Source of the DNA: Phyto melanocephala
Taxonomy: Eukaryota; Arthropoda; Insecta; Diptera; Rhinophoridae
DNA length: 64,000 nt
Direction: 5' to 3'
Assembly: GCA_941918925.1 (NCBI GenBank)
Contig: OW799234.1
Location: 14,584,501 to 14,648,500, forward strand
Positions 22,753 through 33,590 of the stretch are shown piece after piece. The notes under the pieces are model-generated. The model was given only the letters and a program-made list of their open reading frames with translations, did not search any database and had not been told where the DNA came from. Within the stretch, counting starts at the first letter, position 1; every line of letters begins with the position of its first letter. The position numbers were made by a program, and so were the translations under genes.

Positions 22753-23333
22753 CCCAGCAAAACAATTTTGCACTAGTTCCAAGTGAATAACATTTTTCAT
22801 GACCTTAAAATCAATTGGGCAAAGAATGCTTTCTTTATGCCTTCCTTAAAGGAAAAAAAAAAATATGTCGTAAATGATGTGCTTCAAAGTACATGCAAGT
22901 GCATGTGAAGAATCGTAAACAATTCATGAATTCATGAAAAATGTGTTTCTATTCACCTAATATGCATGCGTTCTATGCACTTATTACAATGAAGGGAACT
23001 TCGTTAATACATCCATAGGTAGGTAGGTAGGAATTACGTTCCATTGTGACGCCTTAATAGAGAGAAGAATAGAAATAGTTAGAATAGAAGAGAAGGAGAA
23101 GCAGACCAGTCCAGAGTCTCTGGCGGGAATCGAACCCACAACCCCCAAACTACTGACTAGTTCTCTACTGACTAGTCCACCGGGCACCCGATCAAATACA
23201 TCCATATAAACAGATGCTCTCGAATGACACGTTAATGTTAAAATCATGCATGTTTCACCTAAATTGAACCACTTTGTCATGGGTTGAACTCATGCATTCA
23301 CTATTTCATTTTGCATGTCTTTTTTTTGCTGGG
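22753..23333. mobile_element. CCCAGC-TIR MITE carrying a SINE
   Basis: Ends CCCAGCAAAACAATTTTG and TCTTTTTTTTGCTGGG. Without the SINE insertion the element is about 390 bp, close to the 402-bp copy at 48,656-49,057, with shared internal words GATGTGCTTCAAAGTACATG, TATGCATGCGTTCTATGCA and GAACTCATGCATTCACT. A tRNA-derived SINE with 12-bp duplications sits at 23,018-23,194. Confidence 0.85.
23018..23194 (-). mobile_element. tRNA-derived SINE, 177 bp, exact 12-bp TSD
   Basis: On the minus strand it begins GGGTGCCCGGTGGACTAGTC (A-box region) and has a polymerase III B box GTGGGTTCGATTCCCGCC. A pyrimidine-rich body follows, then GGCGTCACAATGGAACG, and a tail of CCTA repeats. It is flanked by AATACATCCATA at 23,006-23,017 and 23,195-23,206. 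The host MITE is continuous once it is removed. Related copies: 46,510-46,731, 47,661-47,858, 42,584-42,726 and 31,932-32,115. Confidence 0.92.
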
Positions 23334-24089
23334 ATGCTTTTAAAAAAACCAAATTGTATTTTATTACTATGATGGTTTCAAGAGCTGTCAAATTAAATGA
23401 CATATGTAACTAATTTGTACAAAAAAATTATAGGAAATACTAGTTTGTGTGCTAGTCCCACATAACAGAAGAGCAATTAAAGCCTTTGCCGTTTCTCAGT
23501 TGGTTTTATTAGCTTTTGTATTTTTATGCTCTCATGTGGATAATATATATCCTCCTTTGGCCCCCATTTCTATTGTTGCCTTTGGTTAATGCCATGTGTT
23601 AAGTTTAGTTTTCAATGGTGCTCTTCTGACTACCAGCAGTGTGTATTTGCATGTGAGTTTTTCTTTGACCAGTCTAAAAAGAATACGTATTGGTTATTAA
23701 AGAGAAAAACAAGTCTGTCAGCTGCACTGGACGAAGTTTGATTGAAATAAAAAAAGCCATTTTTTACCATTAAAACGAGTCCATTGTGTACGTGTATCAT
23801 GAACAGAATTCAAAGAAATTTTAACAATGTAGCTTGAGTCCAAAAAAAAAATGGAGGTAAAATGATTAACTTAAAATTTACTGGAATATTATTAAGGATT
23901 ACTGGTAAATTCATAAATTCTTCGATAATTCAATTAAAAGTTAACAAAGTCAATTGGAGTTGAATAGAGTGGTTAATGAAATATCATTTGAAATCGTTTC
24001 TTAAACTACAGCGGTTCACTTAGAATCAAGTATTGGGTGTATAACCTCAAAATGTGAGAGTTTTGCAAGTTGTTGTACAACATTAACTT
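23334..24089. other. No gene recognised
   Basis: AT-rich spacer without recognisable motif. Confidence 0.5.
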
Positions 24090-24640
24090 ATACAACGTTT
24101 TGGCCATTGCTAGCTATGCGACCCTTTTCTATATTTCTGACAACATAAGGATACCACGCCAATAAAGTTACTCATCCTATGGGACCAAGACAATCAAGAA
24201 TCAAGACAATTTAATATATCCTGTTCTGAAGTACTTAAAGTGTATTTTAGAGGGAGCCTTCCGCATTCGTCGAAACAAAGAGTGAGTGGACGGAGCAAGT
24301 TTTGGACTATAAGGCGGGTTAGGCGAAACTTGCCAGCCACTTGTCTCAAAACAGTTTTTAATCGGAATTGCAACATATGGCCGCGCATAGTCATCATAGA
24401 ATATTATGGTTTTATATATGGCCGCATATTCTAAGCGTTTTGCTGCAATTGCTCGCATCAAACGAATCAGTTGCGTTAAGTACAGGTTTCCTATGATGAT
24501 CTGGCAATATTTTAGCTGTAGTATATATGACCCTTTAGGCTCCACCAAATATAGAGCATTCCTTTAGCTTAGGTCGGCCGGGCTTCACATACGATCTTTT
24601 ACGCTTCGGGTTCTTGTAGTTTTTTATTGCAGGTTTGATT
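24090..24640 (-). pseudogene. Mariner (DD34D) transposase C-terminal remnant
   Basis: The minus strand reads KNPKRKRSYVKPGRPK, then RLMRAIAAKRLEYAAIYKT, FYDDYARPYVA, WQVSPNPPYSPKLAPSTHSL and later SNGQN. In order these match the true-mariner blocks WVxPGxP, RLxRALxEKRPEY, QHDNARPHVA, WEVLPHPPYSPDLAPSDYHLF and the C-terminal NGQYF. The second catalytic Asp is retained (YDD for HDN). The third is lost: LAPSD has become LAPST. At least two frame changes occur. It is a different family from the neighbouring DD41D elements. Confidence 0.8.
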
Positions 24641-25191
24641 TGGTGCAAAATTAGTTTTAATTTATTTATAGCTCTCAAACAAAAATTAGGATGTAAAAAA
24701 TCGTCTTTCAAGGTCTCGACTTTAATTCATAACGGGTGGGCCATCTAGCGATTTAAATTTGAATTAGCGGTTATTTCGAATGTGGCAATACTTATGTCAT
24801 TCTATTCCGTCACAAGATTCAGTATATTATCTTCGCTGAACGAAATGAATCGATTTACGCTTGAGCAACCTTGGGATTTATGGGAAATTTTTTTCCCCGA
24901 ACAAAGAAAATTGGTCGATGAATGATGATGTTGATTTTGCGAAAAAAAAAATCATCTTTTCAAATGAAGCTTATTTTCATCTTGGTGGGTACGTTAATAA
25001 GCAAAATAAGCGTATTTGGGGCTGAGAAAACCCAAACGTGGCCTCACAGGAGCCAATGCACCCATAACGAGTGACTGTTTGGTGCGGCTTTTCTGTGAAA
25101 ATGAGGACGGCGCAATCATTAATGTTAAAGCAGACACCTTTTGCACCATGTGAACTGATTTCTTTGTGCCCGCTCTTCATAGTATTAATAT

Positions 25192-25719
25192 TGTTACATA
25201 TTTATTTTTAAATAGCTTAATTTACATTATAATTTATTTTAGTTGTAGTAGTTTAAGTTACTGTAGTTTTATTTGTATTAGTTTATTTCGCTGGTTGTTC
25301 GAACATGATGTTTGTTATTATGTGTAGCATACTTTAAGGCACTTCTATTATTCCTGCATATTACTTAACGTCTTAACGTAAATGTAACGCTTTTCGAATG
25401 TACTAGAATGTACATACGAGAACTTTGTCGAATGTTACAGAACACCACTATGTTACTATAAATAGCCGAACAACACAGCTAGCATGATCAGTATTACAGT
25501 AGAGCTTGTAAAGCGCGTATTAAAGTGTGTTTGATAATCAAAGTGTATGACCATAAGTGTAATAAGTAAAGTGATATTAAAGCAATCTTTGAGTGTGTTT
25601 AAGTAAATAAAGTGCTCTTAATTTTATAACGAATTTCAACTGTTTTTGATTGCGATAAAAGAACTCAATGTTTATTTAAAGGAAATAATCCAACGTTTAT
25701 AAAAGGTATAAACGTAATA
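25192..25719 (+). mobile_element. Solo LTR, 528 bp, with 4-bp TSD
   Basis: The segment starts TGTTAC and ends GTAATA (probably decayed from GTAACA). It is flanked by ATAT at 25,188-25,191 and 25,720-25,723. It interrupts the transposase reading frame precisely, between SINI and NDVW. It contains a TATA box with an initiator 30 bp downstream and an AATAAA at about 25,606. No retroviral-type internal region is present, so it is the remnant of LTR-LTR recombination. The 4-bp duplication fits Ty3/Gypsy elements. Confidence 0.8.
25457..25492 (+). promoter_or_regulatory. LTR core promoter: TATA box and initiator
   Basis: TATAAATA at 25,457-25,464 and an insect-type initiator ATCAGT at 25,487-25,492, spaced as expected for transcription starting in the LTR R region. 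Confidence 0.6.
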
Positions 25720-26219
25720 ATATGAACGATGTTTGGTTTCAACAGGAAGGTGAATCTTATGTCACAATCGATTTATTGCGTACAATGTTTGATGGCCGTT
25801 TAATAAGCCGAAAAGGTGATGTCAGTTGGCCGCCAAGAAGCTGCGTTTTGACACCGTTGGACTATTTTCTGTGGGGCGCCGGTAAAGACAAGTGTTAGGC
25901 AGACAAACCAGAGACAATTGAGCATTTGAGGGCCAACTTTCGTGATGCCATTATCGAGATACAACCCCATACACTTGAAAAAGTGCTCAAAAATTGGTTC
26001 GATTAAATATGTTACTGTAAGGTCAGCCACGGCAAACATATGAATGAAATAACGTGTCATTTCTAACCGGAACAATTGTACTTCGCAACAAAAATATAAA
26101 ATTGGCAAAATTTAAACAGTTTTTGTTTTATTGCATTTTTAAATTTAAACTTTTAAATGGCTCACAATACCAAATGACATCTATGCACCCTGCAAAATGA
26201 CAAAAACCAAACTCAAAAA

Positions 26220-27270
26220 AACTAAGGGGCAACGAGTTAATTTTAAAACGATTTAAAAGTAAACTCGCATAATTTGAGAGAATAATCTACAAAAACCCAT
26301 GTTTGAAATCACTAAAAAGTTAACTGTAACATAAGTTAAACGGTTATTTTGGAATCAATAAAAAATTAACCGCCTGTTCTTCAATCAATTAAAAAATTTA
26401 ACTTAATAACATGTATTTGAAATAACATGAATTCAATTAGGACAAATAATTCTATGTTTCAATTTTCAATACAATAGTTTTTAGTTAAATAGTTGATATT
26501 TACACACAGCACCTGTAGTTCTGATCAAAAAGAGTGCTAATGATGAAACCGTAGCTGGTTTCGAAAATGCATTCAACTCAGCTAGTATCGGATGACTAAT
26601 ATTTCCTTGATATTCTTGTCGTTATCGCATTGAACTTATAGCCTAAAATTAAAAAAAAAATTAACTTCTTTTTAAAGTTGCACAAAAATAGTCAAGTTTT
26701 GCAATCTTTTAATTTTTCTCAAAGTCCCCTGAGTAAGTGAATAGAACACGATTATTCGAATTCCGCTAAAAAGGTAAAAGTACTTAGAATTACCGAATTC
26801 TTTTTTTTTGAATTGCATGAAAAATTAACTGGTTCCTTCAAACCCGTCTAAAAAGTAAACCGGGTTTTTGATATCTCTTGAAGGTGGAAGTGTTAATTTA
26901 AAAACTTGCATAAAATAAAACGATTATTATGGAATCATCCATAAAATAAACCGGTTTAAATTTAATAACCTGAAAAGTAAACCGGTTCATTTGAACGCTT
27001 GAAAAGTGAATTAGTTAATTTTAAGGCGCTTGAAAAGTGAACCGTTTTAATTGGTATCGCTTGAAATGGGAAATGGTTTTTCTCGTAATCGCAAAAAAAA
27101 CAATAAAAACGCTTCATGTAAAGTCGACGAACAATTTAAACGGGTTTCTTGGAATCGACAAAACGTGATGCGGTTTTTTTTGATTTCCTTTAAAGTTAAA
27201 TTTTTTTTTAAATTCCTTTAAAGTAAAATTTTTTTTTTAAATTGCCTTTAAAATTATCCGCTTTTTTGAA
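26220..27270. repeat. Degenerate minisatellite, ~35-45-bp unit
   Basis: A loose tandem array built on words such as GAAAAGTAAACCGGTT, TTTGAAATCACT and GCTTGAAAAGTGAACC. Clear units occur between about 26,780 and 27,070 (AAAAAGTAAACCGGGTTT, AAATAAACCGGTTTAAA, GAAAAGTAAACCGGTTCATT, GAAAAGTGAACCGTTTTAAT); flanking units decay into TTTAAAGTTAAATTTTTT. It is interrupted around 26,440-26,640 by unrelated sequence with a short open stretch (SANDETVAGFENAF). Unit length varies. No transposon termini seen. Confidence 0.65.
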
Positions 27271-28699
27271 GCTGCTTAGCAAATGTAATAATTTTTTTCT
27301 TGGTTGATAAATCACCCCCTTAAAGCTTAATTCAAATTGTATTAGTTTCATTTGAGTACGAGCAACATACCGATTCTGCTTTTATTAGCTGCTAGTGAAA
27401 CATATTTATTATATTTAGTTTTTGTTGTTGTTGTAAATATTTTTAAAATTATTTTTCCAATTCTATTGTTTTACCGTAATCTTGCTCTACTTTGATTTTG
27501 TTATTTTTTGCAGCAGCAACAAATAACAAATTATACAACCTCAATGCAATAAAATTTATCCTCTTAATTCTCATCATATCAAATTTATATCAAAATGCAC
27601 TTAATTGTATATAAACATAACGAAAAAAGTAAATACCCATACAGACAATTATGCGATTACACTTGCATACAACAACAAACTCGCAAGACTCGACACACCG
27701 ACACATTTGGAAAACAATGAAATTGCATAAAACAAAAATAACAATAATAACAAAAACAAACACTGGCCAAACGTGCACAAAAATATTTAATCGCAATTGC
27801 AATAATCCGCCCGTGCGAAATATGGCAGGTATTTCATTTTGCAAAAAGCACCAACCACAACAACAGTAAAAGCAAAAACTTATCATCAACAAATGTGGAG
27901 GCGGTGAAATAAATCACAATTAAAACACTAAAAATTCATTCGAATGCACTGATTCTATCTACTAAGTATTACAGGAACAAATAATAAATGTGAAAGTTAT
28001 AAATTTTGTTAAAAGTTGTGGAAACCAAAAACCATATGTGACAGGTGTTTTTGTTTTTTTATTGAGGGAATAACATACTTAACCAACCACCTTGAATTTC
28101 ACAGTGTTGGGGTTTTGACAACGTTTTTGTCAATGTCTTGTTTAATGTTTTTTTTTTAAAGAAATCTCCATTGATTTGCCCCACATCCATTGTTTTCTCT
28201 CTCTGGTTCTGGTAGCAATGCATTTGACTTCAAGAAATTGACTCGGAAGTCTTTTATGGAACATGCACAAGACTTGTTCGAATCACCTTAATTTGTTGTT
28301 GTTGTTCTACGATAATGTTGTATGGGTATATTTCGAGTTCTCATTCTTATTGATCATAATGAATTCGGTCTCTGCTTCTTTTAGATACTGAATGTTGTTC
28401 TTAAATATCTCATTTTGGAAGCTTGAATACGTATGCGACCAGTGGTGCGATATGTCGACACTTATTAGTAGAGTCGGGCACAAGTTGTTACTTTAGTTCA
28501 TTTTTGCCAACTACCTCGGTCTTGATCCAACTCTAATTGGTTACTTAAATTCGTTTTGCCTAACCATTAAGGACTTTTTTTTTACCAATTATCTTTCTTT
28601 TGTGAGCGGCCTAAATGAAAAAAAGATAAGTGGCCGCCGTCTGTACAATCCTAATCTCGTACCCCGTACCCCATTGCCGAAGTGTGCAGTTAACAGTTC
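27271..28699. other. No gene recognised
   Basis: AT-rich, with CAA/TTG-rich patches (27,650-27,870). At about 28,440 CAGTGGTGCGATATGTCGAC repeats the left end of the hAT-like MITE at 10,801, a truncated relative. Confidence 0.45.
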
Positions 28700-28860
28700 A
28701 AATCGTGTCAAATATTTTTGTTCGTAAATTGATTGTATCACACGCTGTGTGACATGTGGCATCATCCTGCATAAACCACATGTCCGAGATTTAAATGCCC
28801 TCTAATTGGGCCCTTCTTTTCAGCGCGCACGGTTGACTCTTAACATTCTACCCATCATTA
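28700..28860 (-). pseudogene. DDxD transposase scrap
   Basis: The minus strand reads KRRAQLEGI, stop, ISDMWFMQDDATCHTACDTI, matching the block around the second catalytic Asp (PQLxxMDLxDMWFQQDGATCHTA). The Asp is kept. It faces the plus-strand copy that begins about 200 bp downstream, so the two are separate insertions or an inverted duplication. Confidence 0.6.
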
Positions 28861-29039
28861 TTTGTCAGGGCATATGAAACAATGCTTCCACCCATCTGTA
28901 AAGCGCATCAAACGGCGAATTTCTCTAAATCAATGCTGGAAATTCTGTTTATCTACATGACCTTTGAACCAATGATGATAATTTTCAAAATAAAATCTAA
29001 TGATTCAATCATTCAAAGAGTGGTCAAATAATTTTAAGA

Positions 29040-29990
29040 AACTGAATCCATATGAACAATAAGACTTCTGGGCTTCAACATACCCCTCAGTCTCTTATAA
29101 ACATTGCTGTTGAAAACGAGAGTCTCGCCGAAAGACCGATAACATTAATTCGACTCCGTTTTCAACAATTTAAAATTTCCCGAATCCTACGCAGCGAATT
29201 TTGACAAATGACCTCCATTCTCATGCTTAAAAAACTTCAGCTTTCTCAAACCAGCCGAACATAGACAGCGCCGTCATTTCGTGCAATGGATAATGAATGC
29301 GAATTTTTCCAAAAACCTCTACTTCTTCGATTGAGCGCATTTTTTTCTGAATGACTTTGTGAATTCACAAAATTGTTGAATTTCGGGCCCAGAAAATCTT
29401 CAAGCAATCCTTGATAAACAAATGCATCCGCAATTAGCAACTGTCTGGTGCGGATTTTGGTCAGGCGGTGTGATTGGGCCTTACGTTTTTGAAGATGTGG
29501 CCACAATGGCCGTGACCGTGAACGGCATTTGTTACAGGTACATACTAATTGAGTTCTTGTTGCCTCAACTGAACGGTATGGATCTGACCGACATGATGGC
29601 GGCACCCGCCACACCGCTCCTAAAACAATCTATTTATTGCATCGAATTCCAGAACAAATTATCTCAAGAAATTCGGATGTCAACTGGCCACCAAGATCAT
29701 GGGTTTCAACGCTGAGCGTTTTTTTCTTCTTTGGAGTTTTGTGAAATCTCGCGTTTATGCGAATAAACCAGAAACGATTCCTGAGCTCAAATCCAAGTCT
29801 CAATGCGTCATTGATGAGATACAGCCACATCTTTATGTTAAAGGAAATTGTTTGAAAAGCGTTTAGGCATGACATCAGAGCCGTGGAGGCCTATTCGACG
29901 GATATTTTACTTCATACTTAATAGGAGCATGTCCAATTAAATAAACACAACTGTCTCAAAAAATATGTGTTTTTATTTTAAAAATAAAAA
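29040..29990 (+). pseudogene. DD41D-type transposase, near full length but frameshifted (copy IV)
   Basis: In order, with frame changes: NIAVENESLAERP (second HTH), LQRIL-like and LHSHA (linker), LSAHFFLNDFVNSQNC at about 29,325-29,375 (the catalytic DEAHF block, with the first Asp lost). Then GPENLQAILDKQMHPQLATV and WCGFWSGGVIGPYVFEDV. Then TVNGICYR, LLPQLNGMDLTDM, and a frameshifted GAT-CHTAP region. DVNWPPRSW, KSRVYANKPETIPELKSK and IDEIQPHL follow. The end near 29,985 carries AAGACACCC, a possible TIR. It is a different subfamily from copies I-III (SGGVIGPYVFED block) and the most complete transposase in the window, though inactive. Confidence 0.8.
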
Positions 29991-30869
29991 TTGCATTCTT
30001 TAGTAAGACACCCTTTGTTTGCCAACAGTTTTAAATTGGAAAACAATTTTTTTCTCTGATTTTCAAAAATGTTCCTTAATCCATTTCAAATGTAAATTGT
30101 TTTTTAGGTCATTGTAACGTTTAAGGCAACAAATAAAAATTTGCAATTAATGTATTTTTTGTGCGTTTTTATTTCAAGTTAAAATTTATTTGTTTTCAAT
30201 TTTATTATCCGAAAACCATTACAGTTTGTTTGTAATTATTTTCAATTTTGGCAAAATATTTTTAATAACTGTTGGTTGTGTGTGTGTGTGTATGTGTGTT
30301 TTTTTTCATATCGATTGTATTTTTTAATATTGTTTTTTTTTGCAAACTTGAACTTAAATTATTGGCTTTGGGCCAGACGTATGTGAAAACATACATACAC
30401 ACACACATACACAAGTCCCAACAAGATTTTTAATGAATATTCCAGTTTAGTCACTGCAAAGTAATGAAGAACAATAAAAACAAAACAATAACAAAACATT
30501 TTTACAGAACTTTTCATTTTTAAATTCTATGTGTTTGGAGATGTCTGCTTGTTGGTATTAAAAACAAAATTAATCCAAATAATTCAGCCACCACCAACAG
30601 CAAAAAAAAAAGAACGTCTAAGAAAAATTAATAAAATATTAAATCGAAATATCACTGAACAATTTTAATTATATTTTTTATTTTATTTTTGTGCCGTAAA
30701 TATGACAGTGTAAAATGCATTTTATTGTTTTATTGCATTTTTGCAGACTGAAGTAGAAAAATCGTATTTAATTTTGGAATTTTTATATTCTCAACCACCA
30801 TTAGTGGTGAAAGAGGGAGGGTAGAAACAAACATTAGAGCGTACCACTTTGCAAGTAATACAAGAAATA
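29991..30869. other. No gene recognised; (GT)n and (CA)n patches
   Basis: AT-rich with (GT)n at about 30,276-30,300 and (CA)n near 30,395-30,412. Nothing else seen. Confidence 0.5.
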
Positions 30870-31620
30870 AGTCATACCGAATTTGATAATACCCTTGTAC
30901 ATTTTGTCTATAGATATCGCGACCACAGCGTAGCTTAGCCTAGATTTCAGATTTAATGTTATACGCCATTTTAATTTATTATTTCTGACACCAAATTTGA
31001 TTTTAAGTTTTTACACAATTATCTGTCTTCTACTAGTCAAGCGCTTTAATTTGATACTCCTCGTATTGATGGGATTGAGAAAAAAAATTATCCGAAATTT
31101 TGTTCAGGACGCCATCTTGGATTGTAACTTTTTCAGTGGTTACTGTTTTCTACTGGTCATCATTCATGTCATCGCAAAATTATAAAATAAGTTAATGTAT
31201 TAATAATTAAAAATTTTCAAAATAATAAAAATAAATGGAAAAAAAAATTTTTTCCTCAGCCGGCATTCGACACCAGGTTCGCTCTAACTAGCATGCCACC
31301 TTCGTATCGTATGGATGTGTTGTGAAAATACGAGATGGTCTTGGTTTTTTCCTCATATTTATCTCAGTTGTTTATGAACCGATTTTTCTTATATTCACTA
31401 TCAATCTGCTCTCGAATATTTCTGATTTTTTGAAAACACACACGTGGCAATCGCGATGGGTTTTTAACATACACACAGACAGACGGACATTGTTTATCGA
31501 CTACCCTAGTCAAAAACTTTCAATAAAATATACCTGATGGGTTCTTAAACGAATATTGTAGAAATTTTACACGGAATGACAAGGCTATATTTACCCGTTC
31601 ACTCTCTGTGAAGGGTATAA
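30870..31620 (+). mobile_element. Mini-me-like repeat
   Basis: A decayed head near 30,870 (ATACCGAATTTGATAATACCC), the TAGCCTAGATTTCAG line, a GACGCCATCTTGGATTG module, a tRNA-like segment (31,255-31,315) and CATATTTATCTCAGTTG. Then the 3' core: ACACAGACAGACGGACATTG, TTTATCGACTACCC, AAATATACCTGATGGG, ACGGAATGACAAGG and the terminal CTGTGAAGGGTATAA. It abuts an opposite-strand copy. Confidence 0.75.
31255..31315 (-). other. tRNA-like promoter segment inside the repeat
   Basis: On the minus strand: GCTAGTTAGAGC (A-box-like) and GTGTCGAATGCCGG (B-box-like), spaced roughly as in a tRNA gene. A homologous segment sits at the same position of the copy at 41,457-42,389 (about 42,150-42,205, GGTTAGAG and CATCAAATCCCAACTG). 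It is a decayed tRNA-derived module, not a functional tRNA. Confidence 0.45.
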
Positions 31621-31624
31621 CGAG

Positions 31625-33246
31625 TTTCCCGTACACGGGATATAATCCTTTACAGTGGGTGTAAGGGTATATATAGGTTTGTCATTTCATGTGGACTTTC
31701 TACAATATTTATTTTCGTATATATTTATTTATTCTCTAAAAGCTTATGCATAGGGAAGTCGATTGAGACTATGTCTGTCTGTCCGTGTTTATGTTGAAGT
31801 AATCGAGAGCAGCTTGGTATTAAAAACCAGCACAATCACCCCATAACTTTATGAGATATGAGCAAATAAACACAACTGTCTGATTTTTACCACAAAAATT
31901 CTTATATCAGTCCTAGGATAACTAAGAGACCCCGGTGGACTAGTCGATTCCCGACAGAGACTCTCGACTGTGTGCTTCTCTTTATTTTCTATTCTCTTTC
32001 TTTTCTATTATCTTTCTGTTTTAACTATTCCATTCATATGGGGCGCACAACATGCCAATTGGGCATAAGTGTATACCTGTCGTGGGTTTGGGCCTTTAGT
32101 GCCCCTCCTTTTCAACCTAACCTAAGCTAACTCTTTATTGATATATATGTATATGAACCTCTGGAGATATTCGTACAAATTTGTTTAAATAAATCGGTCT
32201 ATATTCGGCAAAGTTAAGAACAGAAATTATATGGCAAAATATATTCTTTATACCCTTCACAGAAAATGTTGATATCAGTTTTTTGTAGCACCACTATACC
32301 GCCTAGATCCAAGTGTGGTATTCAGAAGATTATGAAGCACAATCGCTTCATAAGGTTCTGAGATATGGGCAAATAAACACGTTTGTTCCTGTTTTTTTTC
32401 CATTATCTTCAGCCTTAGGATAATTTATATGCACACTTGTGACTATTTGTAGATATGATATGCCTGTAGAGATATTCGTCAAAACTTTTGGTTAAGTCGG
32501 TTACTAACCGGCAAAGTTATAGGCAATAATTATTTGTAAAATAATATAAAAAATTTTTGAAATATAACAAATTCTTCAACCTCCTTAATAATTTTTGAAC
32601 ACATAAGGGACACCAAATTGTAAACTGTCGTCTCAAATATTAATTCTGAAAAAAAAAGAAATAATAAATCAGTTTGAAACTAACTGAGATATAAGTACCA
32701 AAATACGACAGCTTCGGTGTTTACTTTTCCTAAAATTTATAAACCAAAATCGGGTTTCTTTCAGTTTCTTCGCCACCGAGAGATCCAATAGGGGTGTTTA
32801 ATAAAAGGACTTGACTTTCACAATATACAGAAAAATTAAAAACGAATATGGCTGCTGTTATTAACAAAATGGTAGACAATAAATTTATATATTTGGGTCA
32901 TATCTGGTATTTCAAAATTTATCTTCTTGGTCCCCACCAATATTGGTATCAAATGAAAGAGCTTGACCCGTAGAATACAGTAAACTATTGAGAAAGTGTA
33001 AAATCTAAGATGGCCACTGAAACAAAATGGTGTAATTTAATCCCATCAATATGGGTATCAAATGAAAGGGCTTGACACGAAGAATACAGTTAACTATGTT
33101 TAAATTCAAAATCAAAGATGGCTTCGAAATAATAAAAAAATGCCGTGTAACATGTAATCTAGGCTAAGCTGCGATGTGGTTGTTATACAATACCCATGTG
33201 CAGGATGGTATCATAAGATTTGGCACGGCCGAACATAACACTCTTG
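31625..33246 (-). mobile_element. Mini-me-like repeat(s), minus strand, with nested SINE
   Basis: Read on the minus strand, the head at 33,246 is AGAGTGTTATGTTCGGCCGT, then GCCATCTTTGATTTTG and GGCCATCTTAGATTTTAC modules and TTTGATACCCATATTGATGG. The 3' end near 31,650 has GACAGACAGACATAGTCTCA, preceded by ACACGG. An internal TATACCCTTCACAG at about 32,263 suggests two elements joined head to tail. A SINE lies at 31,932-32,115. Together with 30,870-31,620 it forms a tail-to-tail inverted pair. Confidence 0.7.
31932..32115 (+). mobile_element. tRNA-derived SINE, variant with deleted head
   Basis: CCCCGGTGGACTAGTC runs directly into GATTCCCGACAGAGACTCTC, so the segment between the A box and B box is deleted. 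A pyrimidine-rich body follows, then a different 3' domain (GTGGGTTTGGGCCTTTAGTG) ending in CCTAACCTAA. It shares its head with the other SINEs but not its 3' part. Confidence 0.65.
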
Positions 33247-33424
33247 ATTGTTTAAGAGCAACATTTAAAAATCGTGGAAAATTATTACCAAAACTCACTG
33301 TCTGTTTACCAAACTTATAGAGACACTTAGGCAAGTTTACGGTGCGCAAAATCATCCAGACGGTTCCCAAAATCATCCATTTGAGCAGGCAATACGCAAC
33401 ACTATTGGGAAAGGGGTAACCTGG

Positions 33425-33590
33425 TGGGAAACTTTGACACTAGATTGGTTCTAAGATGTGCTGTAGAAATGGATTCGGTTTCTTCTATGGCGAACTAGGA
33501 ACTAGAGCTCACTTACCGCCTTCCGCATGAATGTAGCGCACTACAGGCTCAAATATTCGCTATCTGGGCAGCATGTAGAATACTGAATGT
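33425..33590 (+). pseudogene. LINE RNase H domain scrap
   Basis: With one frame change the plus strand reads GSKMCCRNGFGFFYGELGT, then ELTYRLPHECSALQAQIFAI and WAA. This matches the RNase H of R1/I-type LINEs (TDGSKxxxGxGxGxF, then LxxRLPxxCSVFQAEIFAI). The catalytic Asp before GSKM is replaced (TDGSKM reads T, stop, IGSKM), so it is dead. It is richer in G+C than its surroundings. Confidence 0.65.

Larger units (their letters stand above)
24734..26165 (+). pseudogene. DD41D-type element copy III, split by a solo LTR
   Basis: The 5' end GGGTGGGCCATCTAGCG and 3' end (reverse complement GTGAGCCATTTAAAAG) are imperfect inverted repeats. The start MNRFTLEQPWDLW is the usual transposase N-terminus, but it jumps within about 20 codons to DFAKKK and IIFSNEAYFHLGGYVNKQ, where the first catalytic Asp is now Asn. 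The frame runs to VPALHSINI, is broken by the LTR (25,192-25,719), and resumes NDVWFQQEGES (second Asp now Glu). SWPPRSCVLTPLDYFLWGA (third Asp kept), KPETIEHLRANFRD and a terminal MNEIT follow. The length before the third Asp fits DD41D after allowing for four missing residues. Confidence 0.85.

Noticed and set aside
23018..23194. Possible tRNA gene
   Set aside because: A and B boxes are present, but there is no cloverleaf, and the body, CCTA tail and 12-bp TSD identify a SINE.
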